The notes beneath the pieces were generated by a model that saw nothing but the letters and a program-made list of their open reading frames with translations, did not search any database and was not told the origin of the DNA. The position numbers and the translations under genes were made by a program. Shown in pieces: positions 1 to 8,896 of a stretch of DNA of 50,999 nucleotides. The stretch is from positions 1,675 through 52,673 of the forward strand of contig NZ_KB849713.1 in the NCBI RefSeq assembly GCF_000368825.1, read 5' to 3'. Positions within the stretch are counted from its first letter, which is position 1, and each line of letters starts with the position of its first letter. The DNA comes from Acinetobacter ursingii DSM 16037 = CIP 107286. GTDB lineage: Bacteria > Pseudomonadota > Gammaproteobacteria > Pseudomonadales > Moraxellaceae.

Positions 1-95
1 AACCGCTCTTTCTCTGATTTCAGGGGTATATTTTAATTTTGTCATCGGGATAGTCTCTCAGAATATTGACTCTCCGACAAACCCGGTACGGTTCA
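1..95 (-). mobile_element. IS3-family element, terminal 95 bp (cut by window start)
   Basis: This is the orfA-side end of an IS3 element. It ends at 95 with the inverted repeat TGAACCGTACCGGGTTTGTC (read on the minus strand), and the orfA start codon lies at 43-45. The sequence matches the end of the full-length copy at 44431-45753 and, in the opposite orientation, the copy entering at 50799. Only 15 codons of orfA fall in the window, so nothing can be said about whether this copy is intact. Confidence 0.9.
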
Positions 96-334
96 CTCAT
101 CAATATAATTTACCCTGGAAAAAAATTAATCGTGTGAATTGCTACATATTTGACAAATTTTTCAGATAAGACCTTTGCTAAATCATCTTAGAATTAGCTG
201 CATAATACTTATTTAAACATTGATTACAGAAAAAGTTAGTTGTTGGGAACTTAAAGTAAAGGTGGTACTTAAACTGGTTACTAAATATAGAATAGTCTCA
301 ATAATAAATATATAAAATAATAATTTACAATTTC

Positions 335-361
335 ATATGATGCGTATCATACGCATCATAT
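335..361. promoter_or_regulatory. 27-bp perfect palindrome upstream of the integrase
   Basis: Two 13-nt arms (ATATGATGCGTAT and its complement) flank a single central base at 348, 65 bp before the integrase start. Its symmetry and position suggest an operator or a recombinase accessory site. No gene or other structure is seen in the rest of 96-425, which is AT-rich. Confidence 0.5.
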
Positions 362-425
362 ATAAAGCTTTCTATTTTGATATAATTGATACAATCAACC
401 CCTTATTAGGTTTCATTTAAATTCC

Positions 426-1622
426 ATGAGTCTTACTGAAATTAAAGTTCGCCAAGCTCATTGCAAGGAAAAAACCTGTTTTTTATCCGATGAAGATGGG
501 CTTAGCCTGAAGATTGAACCGAGTGGAAGAAAATCTTGGTGCTATCGCTATACAAATCCACAAACTAAAAAACGTCGACGCATTCAGTTAGGTCTTTATC
601 CTGATTTATCACTGAAAAAGGCACGACAAGTCAGAGATGACTTTAAAGACAATAATTTCTGTTTTGAACATGATACTGCCTCTAATGTCATCACCTTTGG
701 TAAGGTCGGGGAGGAGTGGTTACAGTTCAAACTGAAGAATGCTTTCAACGATCTACCCCGCTGTGGTGTACTACAGTTAGCAGAAAGATGCTTACAGCAA
801 GATATTTATCCAGACCTTCAGGATTTACCTTTTCAAAACATCAAGCGTTATGACCTGGTTTCAGTAATCAAAAAAATAGAGGGACGCCAAGTAAAAGAAC
901 CTGTCAAGAAAGCTTGTAGTTATTTGAACCAAATTTATGACTACGCTGTAGCGATGGGTTATTGTGAATTCAACATCGCGCATGGTTTAAATAAAATCGC
1001 CATTAACAGTAAAATCAAGAAGAATTATCCGTATTTGAAAGCGGAGGATATATCTGATTTTAAGTATAAATTACAAAAATTGGATGCCCATCCGATTATT
1101 AAAAAAGCACTGATGTTTAAATTATATACTGGAGTGCGAGGGGCTGAATTGTTATTGTCTGAGCCTCATCATTTTGATTTAAATGAAAAAATATGGAAAA
1201 TACCTGCCTTGCATATTAAACAGTTTCGACGAAAAGTCATATTAGGCCATGAGATTCCAGATTTTTTAGTTCCACTTTCAAATCAGGCTTTAGAGATTTT
1301 GAAAGACGTCATGCAGTGGTCATACGGTGAAAAATACCTTTTTGCTAGCCCTCGCAAACACAATCAACCGATTCATTTTAATACTCTAAATATGGCCATA
1401 CGTAAGATGGGGTATGGCAAACATCAACTATCTTCTCATGGATTACGTTCAACTTTTAGTACCATTTTGAATGACTCAGGTTTGTTCCAAGATAATTGGA
1501 TTGAGGCACAACTTTCACATATTGATAAGAACCGTACCCGTGCCAGCTATAATCACGCTGACTATTTAGCTCAACGGACTGAAATGATGCAGTGGTGGGG
1601 TGATTATTTAAGTAATGGCTAG
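426..1622 (+). CDS. P4-type tyrosine recombinase / integrase
   Basis: This 398-aa site-specific recombinase has an N-terminal arm-binding domain (about residues 1-90, DUF4102-like, with the motif GLYPDLSLKKAR), a SAM-like core-binding region (about 90-195) and a C-terminal catalytic domain. Visible catalytic residues are R238 (TGVRGAEL), H338-x-x-R341 (SHGLRSTF), H365 (LSHID) and nucleophile Y375 (RASYNHADY), so the enzyme looks active. Such integrases normally insert genomic islands at tRNA genes, but no tRNA or att duplication is visible, and the gene sits between IS3-type ends at 95 and 1674. It may be the stranded remainder of an island. The 27-bp palindrome at 335-361 may control it. Confidence 0.9.
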   Translation: MSLTEIKVRQAHCKEKTCFLSDEDGLSLKIEPSGRKSWCYRYTNPQTKKRRRIQLGLYPDLSLKKARQVRDDFKDNNFCFEHDTASNVITFGKVGEEWLQFKLKNAFNDLPRCGVLQLAERCLQQDIYPDLQDLPFQNIKRYDLVSVIKKIEGRQVKEPVKKACSYLNQIYDYAVAMGYCEFNIAHGLNKIAINSKIKKNYPYLKAEDISDFKYKLQKLDAHPIIKKALMFKLYTGVRGAELLLSEPHHFDLNEKIWKIPALHIKQFRRKVILGHEIPDFLVPLSNQALEILKDVMQWSYGEKYLFASPRKHNQPIHFNTLNMAIRKMGYGKHQLSSHGLRSTFSTILNDSGLFQDNWIEAQLSHIDKNRTRASYNHADYLAQRTEMMQWWGDYLSNG

Positions 1623-1673
1623 GTGAGTATCATACTTTTATATAGAAAAACTCTCTGTACACGACAAAAATAG

Positions 1674-2205
1674 TGAACCGTACCCGGTTTGTCTGAGACT
1701 TTTTATTTAAGTTAGGCCACCTGAACTAATCGTTTATTCACACCTCGTTTTAGCCAATCATAAAAGCGTGAAACTGATACATGAAGTAATCGTGCCATCA
1801 AAATAATCGGAAATAAGTGTTTTGGGATTTCACATAGGCGTACCTTACTGACTTTATTTGGCAAAGTACGCTACTGCCTTTTTTAGAAATTCACGTTCCA
1901 TTTCACCATTTCAGCGGATTTAAGCTGCTGTTTAAGTTGCTTATTTTTCTTCGAGCAAAGCGTTTAGATCAGATGAATACTATTTAGTACCAGCTAAAGT
2001 CCCTGCCTTTGCCTTATTATTCTAATGCGAAAGGGTCTGCATGGAAATGCCGAGTTCTCTAGCTGTTTTTAGATACATTGCCTTGAATGGCTTCTATTGC
2101 TTTGATGGTTTCAGCTTTAAATTCTGCCGTATACGTCTTGTGTTTCTTGCTCATGGTAAACTCCTGATGAGTATGTATGGTTTACCAAGTTAAAACCTCC
2201 TGTTT
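1674..2205 (-). mobile_element. Decayed IS3-family element
   Basis: One end at 1674 resembles the TGAACCGTACC inverted repeat of the other IS3 copies, with small differences. On the minus strand the C-terminus of an orfB reads RFYDWLKRGVNKRLVQVA and stops at about 1711. Near 2155 an orfA start reads MSKKHKTYTAEFKAETIKAI, then a stop and a frameshift. The middle is not readable in any frame. The orfB tail differs from that of the 44431-45753 copy, so this is a related but distinct element. Nothing is recognised between 2205 and 2357. Confidence 0.7.
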
Positions 2206-2357
2206 TTTCAGCACACATCACCTCGATGGAGTACCATCCACCATACAGTCAGTGTGGAATTTCGTAAATATTAGTTAAACGTCAGCGGATTATGATCTTA
2301 TTCAGAATTATCAGACTATCCGGTAATCCCTCCCTGAAAATAATTTTTAAAAACAAC

Positions 2358-2609
2358 TTAGGCTAATTGATAAACACTATCTGGAAAGATTAAAAGAAAA
2401 TATTTTTTAATTTCTGCTAATTCGTTTAAGGTAGGTTCCCTTTCAAGAAGTTGAAATGTCCAAATAAGTACAGCCTGATGATTATCATAGCAAGTATTTA
2501 CTCCAAGAAAATTAGCCATTCCGTAACTTCTATTGATGTTCATTTCTTTAATTAATTGATTTCCTAAGTCACGAGCTTGCTGGCTGATCAATAATTCATT
2601 TGGCAACAT
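2358..2609 (-). CDS. Small hypothetical protein (83 aa)
   Basis: No family is recognised. The ATG at 2609 is chosen because a GGAG lies about 9 nt upstream; an ATG at 2618 and a GTG at 2624 are in frame but lack a ribosome-binding site. The product is acidic to neutral with no membrane segment; the C-terminal half (TLNELAEIKKYFLLIF) looks helical. It is divergent from the HTH gene at 2805, with about 195 bp of AT-rich sequence between them. It may be a small plasmid maintenance or regulatory protein, but this is a guess. Confidence 0.45.
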   Translation of the reverse strand: MLPNELLISQQARDLGNQLIKEMNINRSYGMANFLGVNTCYDNHQAVLIWTFQLLEREPTLNELAEIKKYFLLIFPDSVYQLA

Positions 2610-2804
2610 GGCTGTCATCTCCACAAAATAATCTAATACAGCTTCAATCCTTACATTTAAAAAGTTATAATTTAGTTGAAATAGATGAATTATGCTTTCT
2701 ATAAGTTGTAATGATCTGCTGTAGGTTAACTATAGCAGGGTATTACTCAGTCAACAACTTAAAATAACTCTTAGTAGGTTATTTTTTTGTAAATTAATTG
2801 ATAT

Positions 2805-3026
2805 ATGATTACTTGCAAGTTATCCAGCCTCATGGGCGATCGAAAAATTTTAAAATTAAGTGATGTAGTACGTGCGACAGGCATCAATCGCAATACGCTT
2901 ACGAGTATGTATTATGATCGTGCTGTACGTATTGAATTGCCAGTCGCCGATAAGTTATGTAAATACTTTAACTGTACGATGAATGATTTGTTTGAGTTTA
3001 AGGAAGATGTTGAAGAAAAAGATTAA
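2805..3026 (+). CDS. Small XRE/Cro-C1-type HTH regulator
   Basis: This 73-aa protein is essentially one helix-turn-helix domain: the helices fall around KLSDVVRATGINRNTLTSMY (about residues 18-37), followed by VADKLCKYFNCTMNDLFEF (about 47-65), the pattern of the short HTH_26-type regulators. The start at 2805 is preferred to a later ATG because members of this family begin with an M-I-x-C-x-L-S-x-L-M-G run, which is present here. The ribosome-binding site is weak. The target is unknown; the divergent gene at 2358-2609 is a candidate. A decayed IS5 begins 36 bp downstream. Confidence 0.75.
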   Translation: MITCKLSSLMGDRKILKLSDVVRATGINRNTLTSMYYDRAVRIELPVADKLCKYFNCTMNDLFEFKEDVEEKD

Positions 3027-3113
3027 CCAATACTTCGTTTGATAAGTTTTCGCTACAGGTCGGCTTTGTTGCACAAAGATTTGAAATGCAAAGCGCCCCT
3101 AATTGAGCTAAAT

Positions 3114-4067
3114 TTAAGGCGTAATTTGGGTAAGTGGTCGACCTAATTCCGTAAATCTGTTGAGGACTGCTACACGTGCATGAATCTCATTGACTTGGCT
3201 ATCAAAACGCCTTGCTCTGAGTTTATCTCCTAATAATTTAATGCAGTGCATCTTAGTTTCAACCAAACTTCACCGATGATAGCCTGATTTTTTCCATAGT
3301 GTCCTGCCTGAGAAGCACTGCTTCCAAGATTAACTGTTCGAAGTAATTCATTTCGATCTAGCGAGCTGCTCTTTGTATCTTTCCAAGGTTTCGCATTTTT
3401 TTCTAGGTGGAATCACCGCATGCGCTTGCCGATCTGCAATGACCTCACGGCATTGCTTGGTGTCATAAGCTCCATCGGTATAAACAGAGTCAATCTGCTC
3501 ATCTTGTGGAATCTGATTAAGTAAATCACCAAGCACCTGTGAATCACTGACATTATTGGTTGTAAGCTGAATAGCGCGTATTTGTAGAGTTTTAGCATCT
3601 ATGCCAATATGAAGTTTACGCCATTGGCGACGATATTCAGGTCCATATTTCTTGCGTTTCCATTCGCCCTCACCTAGAAACTTCATGCCTGTAGAGTCTA
3701 TGAGTAGATGCAGCCCATCGCTACTTTTTTGGTAATTGATTGCAATATTAATATGCTTTTGTCTTCTACAAAGCGTGGTGTACGAATATCACTGATATTC
3801 GTAGCTGCTCATCCGCAAAGTTTAATCAGACTTTGCACAAAGCCAGTGACCATACGTAAAGACAGACGGAGTAAGGATTTAATCATTAAGCAGCATTGGA
3901 TGGCTGCATCGGAGTAGGTTTGATTTCGCCCTTATTTTGCCTTTTGATGGAGCATACCATTGTGTAGCAGGATCAAACCAAATGGCAATATTTCCGCGAT
4001 GAACGAGTGCTCGGTTATATGCGGGCCAATTGGTTGTGCGGTAAATTTTATGTGTAGGCTTCTTCAT
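3114..4067 (-). pseudogene. IS5-family transposase, multiply frameshifted
   Basis: The reading frame starts MKKPTHKIYRTTNWPAYNRA at 4067, and the DDE core is recognisable (LLVDSTG region lost; GIDAKTLQIRA, SVYTDGAYDTKQC, HAVIPPRK). Compared with the paralogue at 45754-46680 it has a frameshift near 3935 (after YAPSKGK), decay at 3700-3880, an indel near 3395, and a 21-nt stretch at about 3310-3330 that replaces 7 nt of the paralogue. That last lesion is the palindromic insert described separately. The gene cannot encode an active transposase. Confidence 0.85.
3308..3329 (+). repeat. Quasi-palindromic insert motif, copy A (in IS5 transposase)
   Basis: The motif reads TGAGAAGCACTGCTTCCAAG within 3308-3329. 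In the intact paralogue the bases between GTTAA and GGCAG are 7 nt; here they are 21 nt, a net gain of 14 nt that shifts the frame. The same motif recurs at 30150, 30492 and 44971. Confidence 0.7.
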
Positions 4068-4149
4068 TTGAAAATTATATCGCTGAAAAAGCCTTTACAG
4101 ATAGGTTTGTGCAACAAAGCCTCTATGAACTTAAAGTAACATGTTCTAA

Positions 4150-4177
4150 ATTTAACATAATGGCGGTTTTACGAAAT
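4150..4177 (-). other. pdif-type XerC/XerD site
   Basis: On the plus strand the site reads ATTTAACATAA (XerD half, complement), spacer TGGCGG, TTTTACGAAAT (XerC half, complement): 11+6+11 nt, the canonical dif architecture. It lies 24 bp from the end of ISNCY copy 1. In Acinetobacter plasmids such sites bound mobile modules (established knowledge). It is oriented opposite to the site at 8897-8923. Confidence 0.65.
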
Positions 4178-4201
4178 TAAAATGTTAGAACCCATTCAAA
4201 A

Positions 4202-5662
4202 TGTCTATATTCTCACCAATAAAAATGTCTAGTTTATGATGGCTTAAACATCATGGACTGGATATGAAATATAGATGCTGATCACTATGTCTGACAAAGA
4301 AATTCAACGTCTTGCTGTTCTGCAAGACGTTCGAGATCATCGTATTACACAAGTCCGTGCTGCAGAAATTCTTAATCTTTCAACCCGTCAAATAACCCGA
4401 TTATTGCACAAGCTAAAGCAAGATGGTGTTTCAGGCCTGATACATGCCAGTCGTGGTCAACCAGGTCATCGTCGCCATGATGATTTATTAAAATCGAAAT
4501 TTTTTCTATTATTTCTGAACATCTGCTTGGATTTGGACCCACCTTGGCTCATGAGAAGCTCAGCAGCATGTTTGCCCTAGATATCCCGGTAGAAACGCTT
4601 CGGCGCTGGATGACGGCAAATGACCTCTGGATTCCTCGATCCAAGCGCCTTAAACGTCCATATCAGCCACACTATAACCGTGATTGCTTCGGTGAGCTAA
4701 TCCAGATTGATGGCTCATATCATGACTGGTTCGAAGGACGCGCTGCTAAGTGCTGCTTGCTGGTTTATATCGATGATGCTACTGGAAAGCTGTTGCATCT
4801 GCGCTTTTGTGAGGCCGAAACGACCTTTGACTATATGCTTTCAACCCGAGCCTACATTGAACAATACGGCAAACATCTGGCCTTTTATAGCGACAAACAT
4901 TAGGTCTTCCGAGTGAACCAAAAATCTAGCCTAAACAGCCAGATCACGCAATTTGGCCGGATTCTGAATGAGTTAAACATTGATATTATCTTTGCCAACT
5001 CACCACAGGCTAAAGGTCGCGTAGAACGCGCGAATAGAACCCTTCAAGACCGGTTGATCAAGGAGATGCGTTTGGAAGGCATCAGTTCAATTGCCGAAGC
5101 CAATGCATGGCTACCCTGCTTCATTGAGCACTTCAATCAGAAATTTGCCAAGTGTGCGAGAAACTCGAAGAATTTACATCTACCCCTAACCGAATCTAAT
5201 CTTGAACTGGATGATATTTTTACCTGGCAGGAACCGCGTAAGGTCACGAAGAACCTAACCATCACGTATGATAAATGTATTTATATACTTGAACCGACAG
5301 AGCTGAATCATAAGCTTGCTGGGCAATACATTTCAATTCTAGAGTATCCAGATGGCACTTTGGCCCTCATGCATGAAGGACGAAAGCTCAACTACAGCAT
5401 CTTCAATAAATTGGCTGGGCTGCAGCAAAATGAGATTGTTGAGAATAAACGGTTAGGTTCAGTCCTGGCTCATATCCAGCAACAGCATGAAGAGTTGGAA
5501 AAACAGAATAAACGTTCCCGTCTCAAGAAGAGTATGCCAAGTCGTAAAGCTCAGAAAGCTGTTATTGAACAAAGAAATTTAAATCCTGTGCTTGACTCTT
5601 GCAGTTAAAAACAGGACATTTTAAATGGTTTATCGCATAGACATTTTAATTGGTGAATAACA
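4202..5662 (+). mobile_element. ISNCY-family (IS1202-like) element, copy 1
   Basis: The element is 1461 bp and ends TGT...ACA. Its imperfect terminal repeats share TATTC-(CT)-ACCAAT-AAAATGTCTA. The same element, of identical length, lies at 6254-7714 and 10600-12060. Flanks are caaaa on the left and taaaa on the right; no clean target duplication is visible. IS1202-group elements are reported to insert beside dif-like sites, and one lies 24 bp to the left. Confidence 0.8.
4275..5608 (+). pseudogene. ISNCY transposase, frameshift plus internal stop (copy 1)
   Basis: Three reading frames together make a transposase of about 440 aa: an N-terminal HTH (QVRAAEILNLSTRQITRLLHKL, about residues 22-43), a DDE catalytic region (IQIDGSYHDWFEGR; LVYIDDATGKLL; FANSPQAKGRVERANRTLQD, with its E) and a basic C-terminus. 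The first break is a minus-1 shift at a six-T run (4500-4505). The second is an in-frame TAG at 4901-4903 where a sense codon is expected between SDKH and VFRVN. The first could be programmed slippage; the second would need readthrough. All three copies carry exactly these two lesions. Confidence 0.8.
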
Positions 5663-5690
5663 TAAAAAATCCTAGACTCAAATCTAGGGT
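5663..5690 (-). terminator. Rho-independent terminator of the 141-aa gene
   Basis: The stem is CCTAGA/TCTAGG (5671-5676 with 5683-5688), followed on the minus strand by a T run. It lies just downstream of the gene's stop at 5736 and next to the ISNCY end. Confidence 0.6.
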
Positions 5691-5735
5691 TTAAATTTAA
5701 AAAAATACATAAAAATTAATAACATGGTATTAATA

Positions 5736-6161
5736 TTATCCCATTGTAATTTGTTTCAATTCTAATGAATTATGAAACTCAAAATGTAAATAATTATCAA
5801 ATATTTTGTATTTAAGCCAACTGTTACTTTCTCTTTCGGGGGTTCCAAATAAATTAGCTACAGATTGCATCGTACTTTTGTGATTAATACCTGTGATCAG
5901 ATTTTCTAAAAATGGGTATGGGTAATATTCTTCATTCTCTTTGACGTAGATGAAAATGGTATCTAGTATCTGATGTTCATTAAACCTGAACGTAATACCT
6001 CTCTTAAAAAATTGCCAATAGGATAGCTTTTCTCCACCAAAATTAGTCTCTAATGAGTCAAACTCACTTGCAACAAGAATAACTGCTTTCAAAATATCTG
6101 AACTTGACTCTTTAGTTCCAAGACAAGATAAAAAAACCTCTACATCACCTGAAAAATTCAC
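5736..6161 (-). CDS. Unknown 141-aa protein, inverted duplicate A
   Basis: The family is not recognised. The start is a GTG at 6161; there is no upstream in-frame ATG before a stop. The protein is acidic and soluble, with no signal peptide or membrane helix. The C-terminal part, around LFGTPERESNSWLKYKIFDN followed by YLHFEF, resembles the style of small immunity proteins of polymorphic toxins (glycine-proline turn followed by beta strands ending in the ITMG tail), but this is only a resemblance. An identical copy runs in the opposite direction at 10101-10526. No toxin gene is adjacent. It has its own terminator. Confidence 0.6.
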   Translation of the reverse strand: MNFSGDVEVFLSCLGTKESSSDILKAVILVASEFDSLETNFGGEKLSYWQFFKRGITFRFNEHQILDTIFIYVKENEEYYPYPFLENLITGINHKSTMQSVANLFGTPERESNSWLKYKIFDNYLHFEFHNSLELKQITMG

Positions 6162-6253
6162 TTATGACATACCTAAATCAAAATTTTCTTTATCCTTTGG
6201 TTTTTATCAGGCGGATTCAAGCGATGCAACTAAGTGTAAGCCCAAAATAGAAA

Positions 6254-7714
6254 TGTCTATATTCTCACCAATAAAAATGTCTAGTTTATGATGGCTTAAA
6301 CATCATGGACTGGATATGAAATATAGATGCTGATCACTATGTCTGACAAAGAAATTCAACGTCTTGCTGTTCTGCAAGACGTTCGAGATCATCGTATTAC
6401 ACAAGTCCGTGCTGCAGAAATTCTTAATCTTTCAACCCGTCAAATAACCCGATTATTGCACAAGCTAAAGCAAGATGGTGTTTCAGGCCTGATACATGCC
6501 AGTCGTGGTCAACCAGGTCATCGTCGCCATGATGATTTATTAAAATCGAAATTTTTTCTATTATTTCTGAACATCTGCTTGGATTTGGACCCACCTTGGC
6601 TCATGAGAAGCTCAGCAGCATGTTTGCCCTAGATATCCCGGTAGAAACGCTTCGGCGCTGGATGACGGCAAATGACCTCTGGATTCCTCGATCCAAGCGC
6701 CTTAAACGTCCATATCAGCCACACTATAACCGTGATTGCTTCGGTGAGCTAATCCAGATTGATGGCTCATATCATGACTGGTTCGAAGGACGCGCTGCTA
6801 AGTGCTGCTTGCTGGTTTATATCGATGATGCTACTGGAAAGCTGTTGCATCTGCGCTTTTGTGAGGCCGAAACGACCTTTGACTATATGCTTTCAACCCG
6901 AGCCTACATTGAACAATACGGCAAACATCTGGCCTTTTATAGCGACAAACATTAGGTCTTCCGAGTGAACCAAAAATCTAGCCTAAACAGCCAGATCACG
7001 CAATTTGGCCGGATTCTGAATGAGTTAAACATTGATATTATCTTTGCCAACTCACCACAGGCTAAAGGTCGCGTAGAACGCGCGAATAGAACCCTTCAAG
7101 ACCGGTTGATCAAGGAGATGCGTTTGGAAGGCATCAGTTCAATTGCCGAAGCCAATGCATGGCTACCCTGCTTCATTGAGCACTTCAATCAGAAATTTGC
7201 CAAGTGTGCGAGAAACTCGAAGAATTTACATCTACCCCTAACCGAATCTAATCTTGAACTGGATGATATTTTTACCTGGCAGGAACCGCGTAAGGTCACG
7301 AAGAACCTAACCATCACGTATGATAAATGTATTTATATACTTGAACCGACAGAGCTGAATCATAAGCTTGCTGGGCAATACATTTCAATTCTAGAGTATC
7401 CAGATGGCACTTTGGCCCTCATGCATGAAGGACGAAAGCTCAACTACAGCATCTTCAATAAATTGGCTGGGCTGCAGCAAAATGAGATTGTTGAGAATAA
7501 ACGGTTAGGTTCAGTCCTGGCTCATATCCAGCAACAGCATGAAGAGTTGGAAAAACAGAATAAACGTTCCCGTCTCAAGAAGAGTATGCCAAGTCGTAAA
7601 GCTCAGAAAGCTGTTATTGAACAAAGAAATTTAAATCCTGTGCTTGACTCTTGCAGTTAAAAACAGGACATTTTAAATGGTTTATCGCATAGACATTTTA
7701 ATTGGTGAATAACA
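6254..7714 (+). mobile_element. ISNCY-family (IS1202-like) element, copy 2
   Basis: This copy has the same 1461-bp length and ends as copy 1. The left flank (6224-6253, beginning ATGCAACTAAG) mirrors the right flank of copy 3 (12061-12090), so copies 2 and 3 share one insertion junction. The right flank, gtgtt, is unique. Confidence 0.8.
6327..7660 (+). pseudogene. ISNCY transposase, frameshift plus internal stop (copy 2)
   Basis: This copy has the same coding content and the same two lesions as copy 1: the six-T frameshift at 6552-6557 and the TAG at 6953-6955. The translated pieces are identical to copies 1 and 3, so the copies are recent and the lesions predate their multiplication. Confidence 0.8.
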
Positions 7715-7781
7715 GTGTTTTTAATATTACTTTAAGATCAGTATCTTATCGTTATTCATACCCTCTGGAACGTTCTCGTTC

Positions 7782-7813
7782 AACCGACTTGGAAACAAGT
7801 CGGTTTCTTTTTA
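7782..7813 (+). terminator. Rho-independent terminator
   Basis: The stem is AACCGACTT/AAGTCGGTT with a 6-nt loop, followed by TTCTTTTT. No open reading frame remains upstream between the ISNCY end (7714) and this hairpin, so it is probably the orphan terminator of a gene removed by the IS. Confidence 0.75.
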
Positions 7814-7959
7814 AGTAAAACTGTAACTTTTAGCCAATAAAATTGATCAAAAAACATTCGTTTTTGCATTTTTTCCTGATTTCTCAAGGGTCACAGTTCA
7901 TAAATAATCCCCAATTTCTGCGGACAACTCTTGGGATAAAATAGGCCAACTTTGTAAGC

Positions 7960-8149
7960 TAAAACTTACATGAATTTAAGATTTTTGAGGATTGGTAATC
8001 CAAAGCATTAGCCCTATGATGAATACATAAGGGAACTGGATGTTTCCAGAAAACAAGAATAAGAAAATAGCGCAAGGAATGGGCAGCACGAGATCAGTAA
8101 GACGAGCACCCCGATATGAAAAAGCCCGACAGGATGTCGGGCTTTTTTA
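7960..8149 (+). ncRNA. Candidate small RNA or leader with three hairpins
   Basis: There is no open frame here. Consecutive hairpins are GGATTGGTAATCC (about 7990), GGAACTGGATGTTTCC (about 8032) and the terminator at 8122-8149. The 3' half includes GGGCAGCACGAGATCAGTAA. A multi-copy C4-like sRNA family has been described in Acinetobacter, but I cannot confirm membership. The 5' end is undefined; the start given is approximate. Confidence 0.3.
8122..8149 (+). terminator. Strong rho-independent terminator
   Basis: The stem is AAGCCCGACA/TGTCGGGCTT with a 3-nt loop, followed by TTTTT. It insulates the vapBC promoter from upstream transcription. Confidence 0.85.
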
Positions 8150-8173
8150 TTGCCTTATGATTTTAATTTCACT

Positions 8174-8223
8174 TTGACTTTACAAGATTTAATGTTAAGA
8201 TATATATCAATGATATATATCTT
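8174..8223 (+). promoter_or_regulatory. vapBC promoter with overlapping palindromic operator
   Basis: A -35 TTGACT (8174-8179), a 16-bp spacer and a -10 TAAGAT (8196-8201) are followed by a perfect palindrome at 8197-8223: arms AAGATATATATC and complement around AAT. The operator covers the -10 box, which fits autorepression by the AbrB-fold antitoxin or the VapBC complex, the usual type II TA control. Confidence 0.65.
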
Positions 8224-8240
8224 GGTTTCGGGAGGTAATT

Positions 8241-8471
8241 ATGGAAATTGCGAAAGTATTTCAAACTGGTCGCAGTCAGGCTGTTCGCTTGCCTAAAGCC
8301 TTTCGCTTTAATGGCACGGAAGTGGCCATCAAAAGCTTCGGTCGTGGTGTATTACTCATGCCCATCGACAATCCTTGGGATGTCATGTTAGAAGCAATAA
8401 ATGAGTTTGAGGTTGGATTCCAATTGGAGCGAGCTGATCAAGGCGAACAGCTCCGTGAGGAGTTCAGATGA
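8241..8471 (+). CDS. vapB: VapB-type antitoxin (AbrB/SpoVT fold)
   Basis: This 76-aa protein has the N-terminal swapped-hairpin AbrB motif VFQTGRSQAVRLPKAFRF (about residues 6-23), which binds the operator, and an acidic C-terminal tail that would neutralise the toxin. A good GGGAGG ribosome-binding site precedes the ATG. The stop overlaps the toxin ATG (ATGA), so the two are translationally coupled. The palindrome at 8197-8223 is the likely operator. A type II addiction module fits a plasmid stability role. Confidence 0.88.
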   Translation: MEIAKVFQTGRSQAVRLPKAFRFNGTEVAIKSFGRGVLLMPIDNPWDVMLEAINEFEVGFQLERADQGEQLREEFR

Positions 8472-8863
8472 TTTACCTCTTAGACACAAATATTTGTATC
8501 TATGTCATCAACAATAAGCCTCAACAAGTTTTTGAGCGCTTTAAGCAATATCAACTCGGCCAGCTTGCGATTTCGAGTATCACGGCATCTGAGCTGGCTT
8601 TTGGTGTAGAGAAGTCTGGATCTGAACGCAATAAACAGGCGTTAAACAAGTTTTTGTCACCTTTAGAGATTCTTCCTTACGATGAACAGGCGATTTGGCA
8701 TTACGCCAAATTACGCCAGAATCTTCAATCTACAGGTAAACCGATTGGCAGCTTAGATATGCTGATCGCTGCTCATGCTTTGGCATTGGATGTTGTATTA
8801 GTTACGAACAATACAAAAGAATTTGAACGAATTGATGGTCTGAAGCTAGAGAATTGGGTCTAA
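8468..8863 (+). CDS. vapC: VapC-type PIN-domain ribonuclease toxin
   Basis: This 131-aa PIN domain carries the acidic residues expected for Mg-dependent RNase activity: D6 (LLDTNICIY), E42 (ASELAFG) and D97 (GSLDMLIAAHA), with N114/N115 where some members have a fourth acid (LVTNNTKEF). The sequence is closest in style to VapC proteins that cut initiator tRNA, although the target cannot be proved from sequence. It overlaps vapB by 4 nt. A pdif-like site lies 34 bp downstream, matching the common finding of TA genes in pdif modules of Acinetobacter plasmids. Confidence 0.9.
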   Translation: MIYLLDTNICIYVINNKPQQVFERFKQYQLGQLAISSITASELAFGVEKSGSERNKQALNKFLSPLEILPYDEQAIWHYAKLRQNLQSTGKPIGSLDMLIAAHALALDVVLVTNNTKEFERIDGLKLENWV

Positions 8864-8896
8864 TCGCTATATCTAGCCCGCCCTATGCAGGGCTAG

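Larger units (their letters stand above)
3062..4121 (-). mobile_element. Decayed IS5-family element (IS903-like type)
   Basis: The element has terminal repeats GGCTTTGTTGCACAAA at 3062 and its complement ending at 4121. No 9-bp target duplication is visible, so the flanks have been rearranged. It is related to the pieces at 24966-25314, 32984-33188, 44326-44430 and 45754-46733. Confidence 0.85.
4199..6223 (+). repeat. 2025-bp inverted repeat, left arm
   Basis: The arm contains ISNCY copy 1 and the 141-aa gene, and is the reverse complement of 10039-12063 as far as I can read. Coordinates mirror about a sum of 16262, and the match stops at 4198 and 6224. The last 13 bp (6211-6223) are the right tip of the IS30 element that borders the other arm. 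Confidence 0.85.

Noticed and set aside
2262..2290. Possible dif-like sequence (ATTTCGTAAAT ... GTTAAAC)
   Set aside because: The second half-site and the spacer length do not fit the 11+6+11 pattern; treated as chance similarity.
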